Assembly (NCBI GenBank): GCA_021018815.1
Contig: JAITYX010000017.1
Coordinates: 868,001 to 932,000, forward strand
DNA: 64,000 bases
From: Talinum fruticosum
Taxonomy: Eukaryota; Streptophyta; Magnoliopsida; Caryophyllales; Talinaceae
Reading direction: 5' to 3'
A program made the position numbers and the translations under genes. This document shows, one piece after another, positions 1 through 11,500 of the stretch (positions are counted from its first letter, which is position 1; every line of letters begins with the position of its first letter). The notes below the pieces were generated by a model. That model did no database searches and was not told where the DNA came from. It saw only the letters and a list, made by a program, of their open reading frames with translations.

Positions 1-2843
1 GAAAGATTTGAATTTTTTTAATATTCTTTTTATAAAATACAAATACTATACTTTTTCGTAAAATTATGAGCGAGTTTTAATCAAAAAATATGCTTGGATA
101 TATATAATTAAAAAAAGAAATGAAAAAGGCGGTCTCAACCCATTGGATCTACTCGAAACTTGTACAACCCGATATGACCGCTCCGTAGTTTACTCGAATC
201 GAAATACACTCGACTCGTATTTTACCCGAACCTAAATACACTCGACACTTATTTAACCAAATTGACATGTATGTGTATATGATATCCAAAAACTCATGAT
301 TATATCAAATGTACTTTTTTTTAATAATTTTTAAAATATGAAAGATATATCTCGCCTTTAAAAGAATCATCGATAAATAACTATCGAGTGAATTAAACAA
401 AAGAGTTATCAATAAATAATATTAAAATCGGACCGACAATTGGGTCATTCAAATCGGTTTCAATTTGGGTGAGTTCGGTTCGGGTCACGTTCGGGTCATT
501 ATGATTCAATTGAGTTTCGGGTCGGGTTGGGTTGACTTTTAGTTAACTTATATTTAATTCAATAAGTTTGCTTTGCAGAGACAAAATATTTTAGCGAAAA
601 AATATTCGGGTTGGATTCGATTAGATTCGAGTTTGAGTTTGGTTCGGGTCATCTCAATTTGACGTTTTAAGAGTCGGGTCGGATTCGATTCGGTTCGTGT
701 TTCGGATCATCTGTTCAAAACAAATTACTTTTAACAGGTCTAATCAAACAGTTATTTATATTAAACAACTTGTACATATAGACAAGCAAGGAAAAAGACC
801 AATGATAAAACGATAGAAAAAGAAGGATCATTAAAGTTGCTATTTATTGGAAACTCAAGTAGGGAGGAAAGCATAACATCAACTCATAAAACCATCGATA
901 AAGATGGCGATGGCACCCCAACATTATCCACGCTTCACATGCAAACAAGCTTACGCCATTTTCCCATCACTTTGATAACTATTCAAGCCCACAATAATTA
1001 ATGGTACCAGGAAAATTCAACTCCAACAATTTTAAACCGATGTCATTGACTTTATAAAAAATTACTTTTTATTCGTATCAATGATATTGTTCGATATTAT
1101 ATAAGAATCTGTCTTAATTAAAATTTTAACAAACATCAGGTACATAATCATTTGCATAGTCTAACATAACTTGTTCGATCATGCGAATGTATTTTGAGTT
1201 TTAAATACGAGATGATGTAACCTAATTAACAACGCAAGTTTCACGCACTTCATTGTGGATTTGATATTTTGTTTTATAATGCTTCTACGAAGTACAAATT
1301 ATTGGTGTCTATCTATTCAGTGTTCTTAAGTGCATAAATATCTACTTAGTTCATTCCAACTTGATTTTGACACAAAAATCTAAATATATATTATATAGTC
1401 AAATTTTATTAAAATTTTTTTTTAGTAAGCGGATCTACTTTTTGAGTCTCTATCTTAGAAAAGTTTAGAAGGCTGATATGAATCACATAATAAGAAAGTG
1501 ATAATATCCAAAACCTTTTTTTCAATACAAGCTCATAAGAGATAATTGCTCTCTCCCCTCCCCAAGAATCGAACCTGGAGGAACGGAATGCATTACACGA
1601 TCTAAGGTTCTTATAGTCACCTTATTTGAGGGGAAAAATTTTTTTAAATGTTTTAGGCAAGAAAAGTCCGAAAGCTAATATTGAGGACAAAATGTATCTA
1701 GGACAGATTTCTAATGTCAGGCGAATGCAATATGGCACATGGTCTTGGTGCAACTCCGGCCTCATAAACGGACAACCGGACATGTGGGTCCAAATCTGGA
1801 TCTCTCTTCAGATTCTCCCTTAAATTTCATGGTCCTTAGTTTTCATCTCATTTTAAATGTTTCCTCGTTAATAACTATCTCTCTACAAACCCCCCAAAAG
1901 GAAAAGAAAAAAAAAGGACAAAGGAGACCATAGTTATCACAATAACAATAATAATAACTTTTACTGTAAATTTTACTTTTTAAAAATCGGATAAGATGTA
2001 AATATAAATAATTTTATTTTTATAAATTATAAGATTAATTATAAAAGATTTATATTAAAATTTATAAATTTTTATTATAAATTTTAATAGTGGATATTTC
2101 AATATTTGACATCATACGTCGTGATTAAATAAATACAAATAAAAAATTAATTCGATATAATTCACTTGACTAGAAACGCCACCGTTTATTACAATTGATT
2201 TTACTATACTACTATTGAGGTAAGCCACTCACTTCAAATTATTTGATTATAGACATTGACATGAGACAACCTAAGATTTGATAGGAATGGGTTCGAAAGT
2301 TGTACGTTGTCAAAGAGATGGAATAATATTATTTAAAATAATTTTTTGATGTGTTAGAATATAAGATCTATTTTTGAATATTTAATTATTAATTATTAAT
2401 TTTTATTTTAGATGATTTACATGTATATAGTTTTTGCGATGGACTACGTTTAAATTTGAGCAGTCGCTAATCAATATTAAATTATTGTGCAAGGTAAAAA
2501 TTATCAAACTTTAATCTTCCTCATAAAAGAAAATTAATTTAGTAAATAAATATACATAAAATATAGAAATGTTTTAAAGCTCATATAATTAAAAGCTTAT
2601 TTATTCTCCACAAAATATGTACAAAATAAATCAACATAAGAGTTATCTCACATATAGAAATCTTTAGGCACTCGTGCACGCTAGATCGCAAGAAGGGAAA
2701 TTAAAGGAACTTTTTACAAAAACACACACTCACGCACAAAAGCCACTACTTTCTTCATTCCACTCAATAATTTGCGGATTAAGGGTTAGTATTAGAGTTA
2801 ATAGCTTGATCTTCGAATTATCATAGGATGATGATCATGTGTA
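1..2843. other. Intergenic, no gene seen; TCGGGTC-rich patches
   Basis: I see no gene here. Two patches stand out from the AT-rich background. Around 130-265 the text is rich in ACCCGAAC/ACTCGA words, and around 425-720 it is rich in the complementary sense (TTCGGGTC, GGGTCGGG). This gives a loose inverted arrangement about 600 bp across, probably a decayed repeat of unknown class. Near 1550-1590 a GGTTCGATTC-like word on the minus strand resembles a Pol III B box, but no matching A box or tRNA fold was found. The short open frames at 1626-1933 rely on non-ATG starts and resemble nothing I know. Confidence 0.5.
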
Positions 2844-4627
2844 TTAGATGATGAATGATCGTCTATGCTTCACTTCCGCCATGAGGGGGTGAGCCATCTC
2901 ACACGATAGTTTTAGTAATTCCGATAAGTCCATCGTAGATTTTAATGGTGTCACCCATTTAAACTCATGTAATAACGATGCCACCCAAAATGTAACCGTG
3001 CCCAACCCGAAAACCTTACCTGGGCACGCTCGTCTACCCGATCCAAATGGGGCGAGCCTTAGATCCGACCCGAGAACAGAGAACTCCATCTCAAGGTCGG
3101 AGGCCAAGAATCGGTCCGGGTTGAACTGATCCGGGCCAGGCCAAAACTCAGGATCTCTGGCTATGGCCCACATGTCCACCATGGCCGTGGTCCCAGCGGG
3201 CACATGATGTCCATCAACTGTGGTGTCTTCAGTAGCCAATCGTGCCCAAGAGAGAAGTGGGCCTGGAGGGTGCAGCCTGAGGACTTCTTTAATCACAGCC
3301 GTCAAATAGACCAATGACGTGAGATCAGATTCGTTGACGGCACGTGCTTTACCCACGACCTTATCCAACTCATCGTGGACCCTTGATTGCACATCAGGGT
3401 GAAGAACTAACCGAGCTAGGATCCACTCTATTAAAACCGCCACGGTATCGGTGCCTCTAAATATCATTTCCTGAAAAAACAACCGGTATTAATTTAGGTT
3501 ATATCAATCTATCATAGACTATAAAAATATAAGTTTTATTATATATTTTATAAAATATGATCTTAAATAGTTAAAATTCGTAAAATAATAAGATACCTTG
3601 TAAATTTATTAGAGTTTATACTGAAAAGAGAAAGGATATACTTACCCAAAGAACGGCGATGGTGTCGGAGTCGGAAAGTTTATCCGAGCCTTGGAGAGAC
3701 AGCAAAACATGCACAAAGTCACGGTGGGTATGGACCGGGTCCGGATCGGCTCGATGTTGAGCAATGATACGGGCCACAAAGCGGTCGACTTTGGGCACGA
3801 GTTGGGAGCACCTGAACTGGATTTTTGAAGGTCAAAGATAGAAAGCCAAGACCAAGAAAAATGGTCCGCCCAGTTGAGAATTCCCAGCAAGTCATACCCT
3901 TCATCCACCATCTCCTTCAGCTCTATACTCTCTCTCTCCTCTTCTCCGTCGAAAAGGCTATATCTCCGCCCAAACACCAACCCCATCATGTTGCTCAGCG
4001 AGGCCCGCCTCAGCACGTCCCTGACCCTGAACCCGCCCGCTTGCGACCCGAATATGGACGCCATTTCAGCAGCGATCGCGCTCCGCTGGGCCTCAGATGC
4101 CCGGATTTGTTTCGGGCTGAACATGTGGGCCGAAGCGACCCGGCGGAGGGTCCGCCAGTAGAGACCGTAGGGGGCGAACCCCATGGCTCGGTTGAACATG
4201 AGGCTGTAGGCGGACTCCTTGAAAGGCCTGTTGGCGAAGTCGGAGCTGTTAAGGATCTCCTTCGCCACCGCTGGATGGCACGTGACAATAGCACGCGTAT
4301 CTCCCATGCTGAAGGCCATGAGCCGTTTGCCACTGCGGTGGCGCTGGGCGGCCGCGGCGATCTTGCGGTGGGCAAGGCCCGTCATTAGGGCCATGCTGCC
4401 AATGATGGGCCATCCCATGGGCCCTGGAATATTGGGCTTTTTGGAGGAGTGGATTAGATAGTGCTTACCCCAGGCCGGGCCACCCGGGTGAGCCCAATAA
4501 AGAAGGGCCATGGCTAGCCAGAGGGTGGCTAGGACTAGCACGGAACAAGCCATGTGGAGGGAGAGAGAGGGGTGCATTTTGAGAGCAAGGCCATAACCCA
4601 TATCGATTCGCTTACTGTGGTCCCCAT
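2844..4627 (-). CDS. CYP78A: Cytochrome P450 CYP78A (CYP78A6/A8/A9-like), tandem copy 1
   Basis: Plant-specific ER-anchored haem monooxygenase; CYP78A members promote organ and seed growth, and the true substrate is unsettled. Exon 1 is 4627-3646, exon 2 is 3470-2844, with a 175-nt GT-AG intron ending TTTTTTCAG. The corrected product would be about 536 residues, the family's usual size. Visible marks are an N-terminal hydrophobic anchor, a proline hinge (IPGPMGWP), I-helix EMIFRGTDT with the R typical of CYP78A, K-helix EVLR (about 390-393), FNPDRF, and haem loop [11 protein letters not shown] with Cys near 477. The start at 4627 gives an N terminus ending ALLSKC that aligns with copy 2; the ATG at 4601 would lose this. 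Two apparent one-base shortfalls break the frame: at or near the G4 run 4569-4572 and in the T5 run 3822-3826. Restoring both makes exon 1 984 nt, phase 0. The family call is firm; whether it is functional is open. Confidence 0.93.
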
Positions 4628-4762
4628 TCTAACTCTGTTTCTTTCGAGCGAAGAGACAGTAGGAGTGACAAGAAGACACGCACAAGATCTGGGACGCGAG
4701 AGAGAGAGAGAGAAGGGAGCTGGTAGTGGGTGTAAACTGAGGGGGAGATCAGGCCCTGCAGC

Positions 4763-4770
4763 TTAAATAG
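4763..4770 (-). promoter_or_regulatory. Possible TATA box of CYP78A copy 1
   Basis: On the minus strand this reads TATTTAAG, about 140 nt upstream of the 4627 start. It is the best TATA-like word in the expected interval and is weaker than the one before copy 2. The call rests on position and composition only. Confidence 0.35.
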
Positions 4771-7700
4771 GAGAAGACAACAGGGGAAAGGCACTCCCCA
4801 AAAATAAATACTATTTTTTAAGGGATTAGAAAACCATAACGTAGTAAAAAAAAATTTTATATAAAAAAAAAACAATTTCTTGAGCTTCTTTTTCTAGTCT
4901 AGAATCCAAGAGGAGCTCCCCGAAAAAAAAAAACAAGGAATGTTGAAGTATTCTTTTTATTGTTAAATTTATTTTATTATCATCATTTTGAGCGTTGTTA
5001 ATTATTTTAATTCAAGGCTGCTCTAATAAAAAATATTTTAAAGGTTAGGATTTTTCATCCAGTAACTTATGAGATTGTGATTGAATCTTGTTTAATTATT
5101 TTTTAACACGTGATCTGTCAAAGAATATTAAGAGTAATGTACAAAATCGATGCATAGAAAGATTTTCCATGAACAACAAATGTAATCATATATGATCTTT
5201 TACGCAAAAACAGGCTATCACAACACAAAAATAGGATTAGTAATAGGACAATAGGTTTCACAAACGCAATGCTCTTCAAAATAATCATCTGAGTCCTATT
5301 ATATTTATAGTAACTATAATAACATACTTCCTGTCACCTCATATTTTTCTTCCCAATAAAATGTGTCGGATGGAGTATAAAATTATATAATAGTAGTTCG
5401 TACTATTCTGATATCATTCAATGATAATTTATCACATTTTTAAAGCAATTGCACCGCAAGATCTTGTGATCTAATCCATCTTGCCGTAATGTAAGTTTCC
5501 ATCGTCCCGAGGTCAATCTAACCGTGTACTCATTCCGCCCGAGTTTCCATCTTGCATCATTTTTCGTTTTTTTATTTTGTTTTTGTCAACGTTTCCATAT
5601 TTAAAAAGAAAACTAAGATAAATATGTATATTTATAGGTTTCATGGGTAATATTTTATTTGACAATCCTAGTTGATGATCTAAGGGTTTAGGTGGTGAAT
5701 TGAGTTTTAAAAATTGGATTGTCGGATTATGTGGAGGGTGTATGCCCTACATGTAATCTAAAATTTTGGATTATAAATACGGATGCTCTTAATTTATATA
5801 GGAAAATGCAGATATAAATTGGGCAAAAAAGAAATCTCTTTTAATATCTCCACCTTTAATTCTAACATTTTTTAATATCTCATACTTGAAACTAACATTA
5901 ATTATCCTAATTGTGATATATCAACTACAAATTTTTCAAAGTGTTAAAGATAAAGATGGTATGATTAAATCAATAATTCGGGACATTAATAGCGATATGA
6001 CTGAGTGATTGAACAAAAAAACCCACTACATTCATGCTTGAATCTGGCACAAATATGTGAGTAGTGGTTCAAATCTTAGAGTGATCCTTGTATTGAGAGT
6101 TTGGGAGATCTATCGAATATTCTGTGTATTTTAGGGAAAAAGATGTGTAGGAATTCTATAATATATATCAATCGATAACATTTGATCTGGTAATATTGAA
6201 CCGTTCCAGTTTTTGAGGGGGTCAGGCTTCCTATTTTTGGAGGTCATGGCTATTTTTAGTCTTCATGATTCATATGACATTTCTACTAATGGATAGGTCA
6301 TATGGACCAGTTTCGATTTGAATCAGATTCAAGCAATCCATTAAACAGCAGAGATTATGTATAATTTATGAATACGTACACTTTTTTTGGGGTGTTAATT
6401 AATGAAGAGGGTAAGTATAAATAAAGATAATGTGAGTTTTGAAATATATGAAAGGAGAAGAATTTTACATTGAGAGAGATTTAGAGTTGTATTTTGTCAA
6501 ACTTTATTCCCTCCTTCCCCAGGTTCGATTGTGGGGGAATAATTGTTTTCATTTGAGGAAATTATCGGGGAATAACGGATGGATTTTAACACCCACTCCT
6601 TCTCCCGATCGAGTTAGCCCTTTGGGCTTCCTTTGAGATAGTGGCTCAAAGGGTGGACCCTACTTATCAATCTAAAAAATTGAGAGAGATTAGAGACAAA
6701 GAGAGAGAGTGTGTGTGTGTGCACATTCACTCATTTTATTGGGTTTAACCTTGTTACTTCTCTTTGATGCTCTTTTCTAACACAGTTAATATGTCCTATT
6801 ATTTTTCTATTTTTTAAGATTTTTTAATTTATTAGTCTCCAAAAAATGTTCCTCTAAGCATTATTTAAAATTTTATTATTTTTTTAGTATTCAAAAAATA
6901 AAATATTGTAATTAAGCTCTCTATTTTGGTGCCCTAAGGGCACTATATGTCGTATTAAGAAGGTTTATCCAAAAATTTACGGTTAAACATTTTTGAAAAT
7001 AATTTTTTTACATCGATAAATGAGGTAAAGCAAAGGTAATAAAATCCCCCATACATTATATTATAGTTTATTGAAAGATGGCTAAAGTAACCACTTCATG
7101 ATTATTCTCAAGTCAAATAATCAAACAAGGGTTGACTAGATGAAATTGACTAGATGAAATTTAGAAGGGTAAAGCAACCATATAAAATGAGGATTATGTT
7201 GTTTGTAACTTTAGACGAGACCCTCTTATTTTTATAAATATACCCATTTAACTTGAGATTTAATATTCGGTATTTGATTTGTCTATTTAATATCGACATA
7301 AATATAAGAATACTTTGTGTTTTATGGTTGTTTTCTTTTATTTTTATAATTTTATATGTTTTTTTTATCAATTTAGATAAATTACAAAGGAGAATGGATG
7401 AATATAACATTTAAATTATCCAAAAATCTAATTGTAAAGATGTATTGACAAAATATACACATATTTAACATGATATTGAATATAAATGTTTTGTACAATT
7501 AGTCCCCTCTTTATTTTCGAAGTCCTATGAGCACATACGGAGTAACGCTCGGCCTCTGCTTTTATTCTTGTTTGTACCAACTCTTTAAATTTACTTGTCC
7601 TTTTACCAGTGTGTGTTATCAAATTTTACACATTATGCAAAATTATTGTGTTTTTAGAAACTATAGGATCGCTTATATTTGATGTGAATGTAGGTTATAA

Positions 7701-8738
7701 AAAATCTGACAATAAAGTTATAATTAAAGGGATTGAAATGAATTTCGGACCACTATGACAAATTGAATACATCATAAAAGATATTATGCATCTAATGACA
7801 AAGTTTATGAGTTGCAAAACTAGCCATATCTTTAGAGAGGCAAACAGTGGAGCTGATTGGTTGATACATTTTGGATGTTCTGTTTCCTCACCAACCATTT
7901 GGAGATATTTCCCTTTCCGCTCCTATTGCTGTGTAGGTACTTACATCGGATGAACGGAGAGTTACAAAGTATTAGGTCAAATGTTGGCAAGTTAAGCTTA
8001 ACCTAATGCAGGGCCATATCCGATGAAGGGACACGTTATATGTAGTCTATGTTAGAAGCAAAAGTAGTTGATAGACTAGACAAGTACTGAATGCATAGCA
8101 TATACATTGCACAGCATGAAGACGAATTCATGTCACCAGTTTTGAATATATCTTTGGGCACTTCTTGGAACTCACACGTCCATTACATAACGCATCATAT
8201 TCATGCATGTTATTTACCAATTCATCAAATTGCCAATCACACACGCAGAGAGAGACTGATGAGGGACCCTTGTGTCGCCTATCGCCATTCAATTTAATTT
8301 GACTGCTCTTGTTTCTTTCTCCCTTTCTGTATCTGTCGTTTTTAAATTGTAAAAACATATTTAAAAATATATAATTTATGTTAAAAGATCAAGTTATTTT
8401 AATATTTTATTCAAAATAAAGAAAGTTAATAAAAGTTAATAATTTATAAAAATAAAAATAATAAATTAATTATAAATATTTTATTAAAAGTATAAAGTAT
8501 TAAATATTATTAGTTTAAAATTAAAATAAAAATATTGTACAACAAGACAAAGTATTTGTTTGAAATCTGGCCCAAATGAGTAATCCCTGTTCGTTGATTT
8601 TTCTAGTAATTTTGCCATATAGAGAGAGATAGAGAGAGAGAGAGAGGAATTTACTATCCACCACGCACCTCGGATCCACAATCACCTGTTGGGCTTTCTT
8701 ATTTGCCACCGACATTATTATTATTATTATTATTATTA
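4771..8738. other. Intergenic, no gene seen
   Basis: About 4 kb of AT-rich DNA without a recognisable gene. Near 5361-5378 there is a GGATGGAGTA word like one end of a Stowaway MITE, without a clear partner. A GA/GT-rich stretch lies at about 6680-6730. The open frames between 6439 and 8715 are short, lack family resemblance, and several start without ATG. The last 25 bases (8714-8738) are an (ATT)n run abutting the element that follows. Confidence 0.5.
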
Positions 8739-8870
8739 GGAAAAATTTATAACGGCTGTCGTTATACGATAATCATCGTAAATCAAATTAATCTACACTG
8801 TACATGTGTATATAATAATTACAATTGTTTATTTTTTTAATTAAATTAAAAATAAATTTTAAAAAGTACA

Positions 8871-8872
<2 letters not shown>

Positions 8873-8928
<56 letters not shown>
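8873..8928. repeat. (TA)28 microsatellite
   Basis: Perfect TA dinucleotide run of 56 bases just inside the left inverted repeat of the 8739-10120 element. The open frame that translates it (a YI repeat) is an artefact. Confidence 0.95.
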
Positions 8929-8930
<2 letters not shown>

Positions 8931-9026
8931 GAAATTTAAAATTTTTAGAGTGAGAATTAAAAATGTTAAATCTAATCTCTTTATTTCTGATCAAAAAGTG
9001 ATAAATGTAAGTCGCTAATCTCATCT

Positions 9027-9327
9027 CCCCACCCTCCCACCACTTATCCCTTCTTCTCTCTCCACTATTGGTGCCCAGAAAACTGACGCCCACCAAACCC
9101 CCCTCCCACCACTTATCCCTTCTTCTCTCTCCATTACTGGTGCCCAGAAAACTGACGCCCACCAAACCCTTCCCCCGCCCACCCTTCCACCACTCATCCC
9201 TTCTTCTCTCTCCATTACTGTTGCCCAGAAAACTAACGCCCACCAAACCTCCCACCCACCCTCCCACCACTTATCCCTTCTTTTCTCTCCATTACCGGTG
9301 CCCAGAAAACCGACGCCCACCAAACCC
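9027..9327. repeat. Four-copy minisatellite, 69-81 bp period
   Basis: Four diverged copies of a unit containing CACCACTTATCCCTTCTT, then TCTCTCCATTACTGG, then GCCCAGAAAACTGACGCC and CACCAAACC. The GCCCAG anchors begin near 9071, 9140, 9221 and 9298, so the spacing is 69, 81 and 77 bp. Frames on both strands stay open across it and give repetitive peptides (RKLTPTKP on plus, GERRRDKWWEGG on minus), as expected when a stop-free unit repeats; I do not call a protein. Confidence 0.9.
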
Positions 9328-10120
9328 ATAAACAAACGGCGGGCACCCCGGGCTCACCCCGGTGGCCGTCAAACTCGTCGGCCACGAGGCGACCATCGTG
9401 TTGGTCACCCCGTCTCTCTCTTCACGATCCGGGCACAAGCACAAGAACTTGCCGACGACCAGGAATTGTTGATTTTATTTTCCGACAGCAAGCACAGAAA
9501 AATGTGGATTAAAGAGAAGTTATGAACCCTATTCAAGCAAAGCTTTAAAATTCAACAATGGTGGTTAACGCGGGAGGAGAGAGAGAGAGGGTGTGAGAAG
9601 CAAACGAGTACTCAAAGTGACCAACGACGGTCACTATGGTGCTCGTCGGTGGACAACAACCTTTAATCTGGGTTCACCGTTCTCCAACGAGGTGGGTTCT
9701 ACTCACAATAAACATGACAATCGTCGGAAACTAAAAACACCTCGCTGGAATTAATGGAAGGCCAGAATTTTGGTCGAAAAACATGAAGGGAGGGGGCTTG
9801 AAGAACAAGAAGGGAATGGGTGTTTGATTTCTTTTTTAAAAAATTCAGTCTTTTTTATTAAGGCAATTGATAAATTTGTAAAGAATCAAATATTCTCTTA
9901 GTAATTGATTTTTAATAAATTTTAAAATACCCAAACATAAGAATAATTAATTATTTTAATTTAATTTTTAAAATACTTAATTAAATTTTCAAAATTTATT
10001 TTTAATTTAATTAGAATAAAAAAATAAACGATTGTGATTATTGCGATACACATGTACGGTATAGATTAATACATCTTATAGTAAGCGTTATATAAGCGAC
10101 AGATCGTTATAAGTGCATCC

Positions 10121-10174
<54 letters not shown>
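10121..10174. repeat. (TTA)18 microsatellite
   Basis: Perfect TTA repeat directly at the right end of the Mutator-like element. The left end of that element carries a shorter (ATT)n run at 8714-8738. Confidence 0.95.
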
Positions 10175-10265
10175 GCTAAGATTCTGACATTATTTCGAAA
10201 TTAACTATTTAAATAAGCATATGATATATTAAATGTATGAAATTATAAAGATAAAAAAATAAAAA

Positions 10266-10319
<54 letters not shown>
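10266..10319. repeat. Second (TTA)n microsatellite
   Basis: About 18 TTA units, separated from the 10121-10174 run by roughly 90 bases of AT-rich sequence. Confidence 0.95.
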
Positions 10320-10946
10320 TGGGTGCCTCGTCCTAATTTGTGTATCTCTTTCATTTCATTAATTATGTCCCTATCAATATCATAGACTTTTCAATTTGAA
10401 TGAATGTACGCTTTCATTTTTCTGTCTCTATATTTAATCTTCTCAAACTTATTCCATTGCCCTCTCTCTTTCCAATTGGAATATGTGCCCTCCTCTTCTA
10501 GCCCTAACTTGTATACTTTTTTCATAGCTTATTTATTTCGACATTTTTGGATCTCCAATGTATATATCAACGGGCATGAGTGAGCTTCCTACTTATCGCG
10601 TTATGTTTTATTAAAAATTTTAAATTCAATTGCAGCATCAGAAGTTGTCAAGTAAACTTGAAGCGTTTAACTAAATATGATTGGACCGAAAACCAAATAA
10701 GAGAAAAGCGACCGGATAAACTTATAAAAGTCCATCCATACCAAATTGGAAGTGTGGTGAGATTAATGTAGTGTGCAGTGGGCTGGGCTCATGTATCACT
10801 CATCATGGGTTTGGCCCATTCATTATTTGCTGTGAAATGTGATGACCAATTCTATAACACAAATTTCCAATGCTACCCCGAATGTTTCAAAAGCTAATCG
10901 CCTAAGTATCCTCTTTCAATAAGGCCACTCTTATGCAATCCTAATA
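10320..10946. other. Intergenic, nothing recognised
   Basis: I see no gene, RNA or clear repeat. The 63-codon frame at 10580-10771 has no family resemblance. Confidence 0.5.
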
Positions 10947-11500
10947 AGTCGGCTGCCTTGGTTTTCAATGCGGTGTCCTCCAAATTTAGATGTCTTGAAA
11001 ATTAATGTTGATGCTTCGATAGGATAAGATGGGTAGATTGGATTAAGAGTGGTGGGACGTGATCATCACGGAGGGGTCCATGTGGCAGCTGTTAAACATG
11101 TCCAGGCACGGTGGACGCCAATGATTGCCGAAGCGAAAGCAATGCTCTTTGGGATCCGGATAGCTCGGAGGTTCAACTATCGGAAGGTCTCGTTCGAATC
11201 GGATTGTCTTCCTTTAATCCATAGACTAAACCAATTTAATTTTTTTCTTGGAGAATTTGATTTAGTCCTAGGTGATTTATTTTATTACAACACTTTCCTT
11301 AATTTTTGTACTTGGAATCATGTTAAGAGAGATGGAAACTCTGTTGCCCATCATCTTGCCAAGGTGATTCCCTCGGGGACAGAACATATCCGGTTAGGGG
11401 TATGCCCCGAACCAATCTCCAACTATGTACTCATGGACGCATTATCTATAAATTGAATCCCGAGTTTTCATAAAAAAAAAAAAAAAAGTTGGCTGCCTGG
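10947..11500 (+). mobile_element. 5'-truncated LINE fragment (RNase H region)
   Basis: A remnant of a plant non-LTR retrotransposon carrying only the C-terminal RNase H-like domain of ORF2. The reading begins near a CPPNLDVLKINVDAS-like block, is broken by two stops near 11028-11045, then runs open 11049-11456. Marks are AEAKAMLFGIRIA, an FESDCLPLI strand with the catalytic-type Asp, and NHVKRDGNSVAHHLA. The 3' end is an A-run at 11472-11487. Flanking words AGTCGGCTGCCTTGG (10947-10961) and AGTTGGCTGCCTGG (11487-11500) look like a diverged target-site duplication. The element is dead and is not a host gene. Confidence 0.75.

Larger units (their letters stand above)
8739..10120. mobile_element. 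Mutator-like (possible Pack-MULE) non-autonomous element
   Basis: The two ends are long imperfect inverted repeats of about 130 bp. Left starts GGAAAAATTTATAACG and right, reverse-complemented, starts GGATGCACTTATAACG; both then share a CTGTCG word, a TAATCTA..C.GTACATGTGTAT block and a GTTTATTTTTTTA block. Both flanks read TTATTATTA, which fits the 9-bp target duplication of Mutator-like elements, but the flanks are ATT microsatellites, so the duplication length is ambiguous and a 3-bp TTA duplication (PIF/Harbinger type) cannot be excluded. The interior holds no transposase. It holds a (TA)28 run, a four-copy minisatellite and a GC-richer stretch (about 9320-9480) that could be captured host sequence. 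The inverted ends are seen directly; the superfamily is inferred. Confidence 0.6.

Noticed and set aside
1550..1590. Pol III B-box-like word as a tRNA or SINE
   Set aside because: No A box, no cloverleaf and no bounded repeat could be found; a GGTTCGATTC word alone is not enough.
3825..4461. Long plus-strand frames across CYP78A exon 1 (up to 187 codons)
   Set aside because: They are antisense shadows in a GC-rich P450 exon; the minus strand carries the conserved P450 motifs.
11049..11456. RNase H-like open frame as a host gene
   Set aside because: It has upstream stops in the same domain, an A-tail and target-duplication-like flanks, so it is a LINE remnant.
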